Source: G963674685 sp964591275 (GTDB lineage: Bacteria > Lernaellota > Lernaellaia > JACKCT01). From it: a stretch of DNA of 10,209 nt. The stretch lies in assembly GCA_964591275.1 (NCBI GenBank), contig CAZQAE010000123.1, positions 1 through 10,209 on the forward strand, in the 5' to 3' direction. Under the pieces are notes generated by a model, which was given only the letters and a program-made list of their open reading frames with translations, did no database searches and had not been told where the DNA came from. Both the position numbers and the translations under genes were made by a program. This document shows positions 7,052 to 10,209 of the stretch, one piece after another; position 1 is the stretch's first letter; the number at the start of each line of letters is the position of its first letter.

Positions 7052-7074
7052 TAAAACGTTGGAAGATCTGCCAA

Positions 7075-7117
7075 GAAAAGGACAAACCATAAGCACTTAT
7101 GACTCTGGATCCTTTTC
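7075..7117 (+). terminator. Nested stem-loop after the 252-aa gene, possible terminator
   Basis: An outer 8-bp stem (GAAAAGGA 7075-7082 with TCCTTTTC 7110-7117) encloses an inner palindrome CATAAGCACTTATG (7088-7101). The outer stem is AT-rich, has unpaired spacers and is not followed by a proper T-run, so it is a weak terminator candidate and may be another kind of structured site. Confidence 0.3.
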
Positions 7118-7174
7118 GATTTCGGAGGGGGAGGGACTTTTGATCAGTTAATTTTACCCAATACTTAAAAAAGG

Positions 7175-7202
7175 TTGACCAGGCCCATTCGACGCTTTAA
7201 AT
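7175..7202 (+). promoter_or_regulatory. Candidate promoter of the PRMT operon
   Basis: TTGACC (7175-7180) and TTAAAT (7197-7202) are separated by 16 bases; each matches the sigma70 consensus partly (5/6 and 4/6). Transcription would start about 55 bases before the ATG at 7265. Confidence 0.35.
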
Positions 7203-7264
7203 AAAGCAGGGCCAGGATGCTGGTGTCCCGTGAGTGAAATGTGACCGAGGGAGAGCTTTACGAC

Positions 7265-8368
7265 ATGCCTCAAAATGGCAGGATTGTTTCAAAATCAAAT
7301 TTACACAACTTTGAAAAGGTTGCTATACCTACTCTAGAATATCTTATGCCCCAAGTGCACAATTTTCATTCTCCGAATATACATAAAACAATGATTTTCG
7401 ATTTTGTAAGGACGGAAAAATATTTTCAAGCTATTAAAGAAACAATTTCCCCAGGTGATACGGTGCTAGATTTGGGAACAGGATCAGGAATATTAGCTGT
7501 ACGTTGTGTACAGGCTGGCGCTAAATTAGTTTATGCAATCGAGGAAAGCCGAATTGCTGACATGGCTGAAAGAGTATTTCGGAGGAACGGTGTTGCAGAT
7601 CGTATCGTTTTACTTCGAGAAAACTCCTTGAATTTAAATCTGCCATCATCAGTCGATGTAATCGTATCCGAAATTGTAGGCAATTTTTTATTCGAAGAGA
7701 GGATTGACCTATTCCTCACGGATGCCATTCACCGCTTTCTTTCTCCGAATGGCTCAGTTATTCCAGGCAAAGGAAGTGTTTTTCTAGTTCCGATGGAGTC
7801 GAAGGCCCTCTATCAAAGTGCAGTAAATATATGGACTAATTTTCCATATGATATCAATTTGTCGCCATTCGTCGAAGCGAGTGTAAATAATGTCTTCATT
7901 TGTGAAATAAATGCCGATGATTTCATAGGTACTCCAAAAACTCTTCATAAATTAACTTTTAATAATATCCCCAGACAACCTGACCCTGCACACGTTACGT
8001 TTCCTGTTTTACAAGATGCAGTATGCCACGGCTTTGGCGGTTGGTTTGAAATAAACCTTTGCAAAGACATCTTTCTCAGCACTGCTCCATGGCAGCCGCT
8101 AACTCATTGGAAACAAGTATTTTTCCCGTTGAAAGCGCCAATAGAAGTAAGTAAAAACGATATTCTAGATTTCATTTTCGAAATAGAAAGCACTGATAAA
8201 GAACAGATTTGGTCTTGGACCGTATATAAAAATGGCGCTGTAGATGAGAGTCTTATTCAATCAACCATAATAAATAATCCGGAAGATAAAAGAGGGCTCA
8301 CTGAGTCGCATTTAGCAAAGGTACGAGCACTGGATAAGAGTCTTAAAATGCAGGAGGAAGAGAGATGA
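7265..8368 (+). CDS. PRMT-like protein arginine N-methyltransferase
   Basis: The 367-residue protein carries all landmarks of the PRMT family, which transfers methyl groups from S-adenosylmethionine to arginine side chains. In order: the cofactor-capping helix IHKTMIFDFVRTEKYFQAI (39-57, MxxDxVRTxxY), motif I VLDLGTGSGI (67-76), the acidic AIEES (91-95), the double-E loop SEIVGNFLFEERID (135-148, Glu136 and Glu145 spaced as in PRMT1), the SPNGSVIP turn (160-167), and the THW loop in PLTHWKQVFFPL (278-289), followed by the beta-barrel end. The usual Trp after the first Glu is Ile. Length fits a complete catalytic core with barrel. The ATG at 7265 follows GAGGGAGAG by 9 bases; the frame is open upstream to a GTG at 7241, which is less likely. 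The gene is AT-rich and overlaps the next by ATGA. The substrate is unknown; a partner protein in the operon is an obvious guess. Confidence 0.9.
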   Translation: MPQNGRIVSKSNLHNFEKVAIPTLEYLMPQVHNFHSPNIHKTMIFDFVRTEKYFQAIKETISPGDTVLDLGTGSGILAVRCVQAGAKLVYAIEESRIADMAERVFRRNGVADRIVLLRENSLNLNLPSSVDVIVSEIVGNFLFEERIDLFLTDAIHRFLSPNGSVIPGKGSVFLVPMESKALYQSAVNIWTNFPYDINLSPFVEASVNNVFICEINADDFIGTPKTLHKLTFNNIPRQPDPAHVTFPVLQDAVCHGFGGWFEINLCKDIFLSTAPWQPLTHWKQVFFPLKAPIEVSKNDILDFIFEIESTDKEQIWSWTVYKNGAVDESLIQSTIINNPEDKRGLTESHLAKVRALDKSLKMQEEER

Positions 8369-10083
8369 ATTATTCGCTGAATACCACAGGGCAAGAAATT
8401 TTAACCGAAATAAAAAGCATTTTAATTAGTCTTGCTGAAATTCGAAAAAATAGGCCAAAGTACGTTAAGGTTCATGAGAAAATGAATGACAATTTTCAAT
8501 CAACGCAAAACCCTAGTGAAATTGCATTTTGGGACTCACAATTCGATAGCGGTTTGTTGTTGAATGCTGAAGGTTTAGCATGTTTTCTCATTCCAGCCTT
8601 TTATTTCCCCGATCACATTGATGCATTAGAAATACTTGGGCATGATCAGGTAAAAATTGAAGTGGAAAGGATTTTAGAACATTGTGAAAAGTTTGGATTT
8701 ACTGGAGATCCGTATTTAAAGTTACAAGAGTATAATCCTAACGGTTCGGAATATGAAATAATTGACACTGCCGCTTTTGTGCTTACGACTCTTTACTATA
8801 CATCGATTCTGCTTCAAGAGAGAAGACTTAAATGTGATTTGAATTTAATAAGGATCAATGACGTAATAGAGAAAGCAGTAAAATTTCTTTTTAACGCCCA
8901 TACAGGAGAGGGGTGGGGGTGGACAACTCCAGGTGCAGCGAATCCTAACGAAAACCCTGAAATATTGGAAGAATTACCGCACCTTTATTTTTCATATAGC
9001 GCATTGGCTACATTATACTCATTAGATTTTTCAAAAGCACCGTTATTAAAATATCGTAATGATTGGGACGAAGTTCAGAAAAATACTCTTGCTTGGGTAA
9101 CAAATAAACATTTACATGAACTAACTTCTGATGAATTGATCAGTATAGATGACCAGAAAAATTTAATCGGGAACGTTTTTGCTCTTGGCATTTTGTATAA
9201 CTGTGACTACGCTGAAATTGATGAAATAGGAAAGATCATAAACATATGGCAGGATCAATACACAAACGATTTGAAAAAAAAGAATTTCCATCGTACTCTT
9301 AACTACCAATTTCCAGGTGAATTCGTTAAAGGCGAACGTTTTATAGTTGATAAATTTCCGGATAGTACAGTTTTGCCAGTTTACCTTACAATGTGCATGA
9401 ATGGAGTCAATCGAAATTTCTATGACTTTGAGATGACATCTGAGATGGTTATAGATCTACTTGGGCATCTTGATAAACAAAAACTTCGAAAGGATTATTT
9501 CGTAAATTTGTACGGTGAAGGTGGAGATAATTGGGTTGGCAAAAAGAATACATCATTTTCTATGACTTATACTGAAAGAACAATAGAGCTCTTCTGCGTT
9601 CTCGCCAGGAACTTAAGAATTGGACAAAAAGATGATGAACTTTACGCTAAGTTCACATCGGGAGGTGATATTTTAATCAGATTACCTCGCAATAGCCTAC
9701 TGAAAAAACAAGATGGCATTACAATAAAAGAAATGCTAAATAGTGAAGAATTATCTGATGACGATATCAAAGAGATAGTCGAAAGTTTAGAACTAGAAAA
9801 AGAGAGTTTTGGCTATGAAAAGGTATTCCGCTTACAGAAGTTGAAACTTATAATTCTAAAGGCAGTGGATGAGAAAAAAGGGGAAGAGTCGAGCGCCGTG
9901 ATTTTTGATAAGCATTGGTCCGCGATTCAAAATATGGGGAAGCAGAACATACAAAAGCTCTTAGCTTTGATAGTTGAGTATATCGGAGTACAAGATGCGA
10001 AAACAATAATAACTAGAATCACTGAAAATTTGGCACAGAAACAAATTCCAAATTCAAGTACGAGTGGGAGGGAAACTGAATGA
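8365..10083 (+). CDS. Helical alpha/alpha-toroid-like protein (squalene cyclase/prenyltransferase fold), unknown function
   Basis: The 572-residue protein has no signal peptide and is mainly helical. Repeated units reminiscent of the terpene cyclase/prenyltransferase toroid are visible: an amphipathic unit with GLLLNAEGLACFLIPAFYFP (63-82), DTAAFVLTTLYYTSILL (134-150), AVKFLFNAHTGEGWGWTTPG (171-190), ELPHLYFSYSALATLYSLD (203-221), NLIGNVFALGILYN (266-279), and VNLYGEGGDNWVGKKNTSFS (380-399) before TERTIELFCVLARNL (403-417). The Gly-Trp-rich turns followed by Tyr/Ser-rich helices drive the fold assignment, but I see no cyclase DxDD or clear zinc ligands, so it may be a substrate-binding or scaffold member. 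The last 150 residues form a separate charged helical region. AGGAGGAAG precedes the start, and the gene overlaps both neighbours by 4 bases, implying translational coupling. Confidence 0.6.
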   Translation: MNYSLNTTGQEILTEIKSILISLAEIRKNRPKYVKVHEKMNDNFQSTQNPSEIAFWDSQFDSGLLLNAEGLACFLIPAFYFPDHIDALEILGHDQVKIEVERILEHCEKFGFTGDPYLKLQEYNPNGSEYEIIDTAAFVLTTLYYTSILLQERRLKCDLNLIRINDVIEKAVKFLFNAHTGEGWGWTTPGAANPNENPEILEELPHLYFSYSALATLYSLDFSKAPLLKYRNDWDEVQKNTLAWVTNKHLHELTSDELISIDDQKNLIGNVFALGILYNCDYAEIDEIGKIINIWQDQYTNDLKKKNFHRTLNYQFPGEFVKGERFIVDKFPDSTVLPVYLTMCMNGVNRNFYDFEMTSEMVIDLLGHLDKQKLRKDYFVNLYGEGGDNWVGKKNTSFSMTYTERTIELFCVLARNLRIGQKDDELYAKFTSGGDILIRLPRNSLLKKQDGITIKEMLNSEELSDDDIKEIVESLELEKESFGYEKVFRLQKLKLIILKAVDEKKGEESSAVIFDKHWSAIQNMGKQNIQKLLALIVEYIGVQDAKTIITRITENLAQKQIPNSSTSGRETE

Positions 10084-10209
10084 CATTTGTCAGCGACCAA
10101 GGAAATTCTCGTCGCCCTATAATCATTATGTTCTATTCTTACAAAGGTGGAACAGGACGCACCACCACGACTGCCAATGTTGCTGCTATGTTAGCTATGG
10201 GGGGGGGGG
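10080..10209 (+). CDS. ParA/MinD-like KGGxGR P-loop ATPase, N-terminal fragment
   Basis: Only the first 43 codons are present before the window ends. After a short polar leader comes IIIMFYSYKGGTGRTTTTANVA (residues 14-35), the first beta strand and deviant Walker A of SIMIBI-class ATPases. The signature lysine is Lys22, but the second lysine of KGGxGK is Arg27. The KGGxGR variant marks a branch, distinct from ordinary plasmid-partition ParA, that is found in bacterial conflict and signalling loci; this is family knowledge, not provable from 43 codons. GGAGGG (10067-10072) lies 7 bases before the ATG, and the start overlaps the previous stop by ATGA. The last residues are coded by a G-run that may not be real sequence. 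Confidence 0.8.
   Translation, partial: MTFVSDQGNSRRPIIIMFYSYKGGTGRTTTTANVAAMLAMGGG
10199..10209. other. Terminal run of 11 G, possible sequencing artefact
   Basis: The window stops in uninterrupted G within the ATPase coding frame. Two-colour Illumina chemistry calls missing signal as G, so contigs ending in poly-G are often artefacts. The final three codons of the ATPase fragment should not be trusted. Confidence 0.6.

Overview
The window looks like the end of a contig from an uncultured, moderately GC-rich Gram-negative bacterium. Two neighbouring lipoproteins carry very long aspartate-rich spacers after their lipid-attachment cysteine. I associate that style with deltaproteobacterial and myxobacterial-type lineages, but this placement is inference and not decisive. 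The sequence ends in a run of 11 G, which may be a sequencing artefact.

Positions 1-5397 hold chromosomal-type genes. On the minus strand a 156-residue protein of unknown function is followed after 11 bases by a KefB/CPA2-type monovalent cation:proton antiporter that runs off the left edge. Divergent from these, on the plus strand, are a membrane-anchored SGNH hydrolase with a TPR-like segment, a lipoprotein glycosidase of the GH5 endoglycoceramidase type joined to the first by a 13-base gap, and a small lipoprotein with the same Asp-rich spacer but its own possible promoter.

Positions 5398-6292 are non-coding. Inside lies a clear 441-bp non-autonomous transposable element. It has 24-bp imperfect inverted ends starting GGTTCTTC and is flanked by a perfect 8-bp direct repeat (TCATTTAA). 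No transposase is present. Its ends and target duplication resemble the ISL3 family, and its interior is packed with short hairpins of REP type.

Positions 6293-10209 differ in composition. After a basic, probably nucleic-acid-binding protein of 252 residues comes a distinctly AT-rich three-gene operon, each gene overlapping the next by ATGA: (1) a complete PRMT-like protein arginine methyltransferase with the VRT..Y, motif I, double-E and THW signatures; (2) a 572-residue helical protein resembling the alpha/alpha toroid (squalene cyclase/prenyltransferase) fold; (3) the start of a ParA/MinD-like ATPase whose P-loop reads KGGTGRT, with Arg replacing the usual Lys. ATPases of this KGGxGR type occur in bacterial conflict and signalling loci. 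The tight coupling of a PRMT, a toroid protein and a KGGxGR ATPase is the best candidate here for an undescribed system. Its function cannot be told from the sequence, and the rest of the locus is cut off by the window end.
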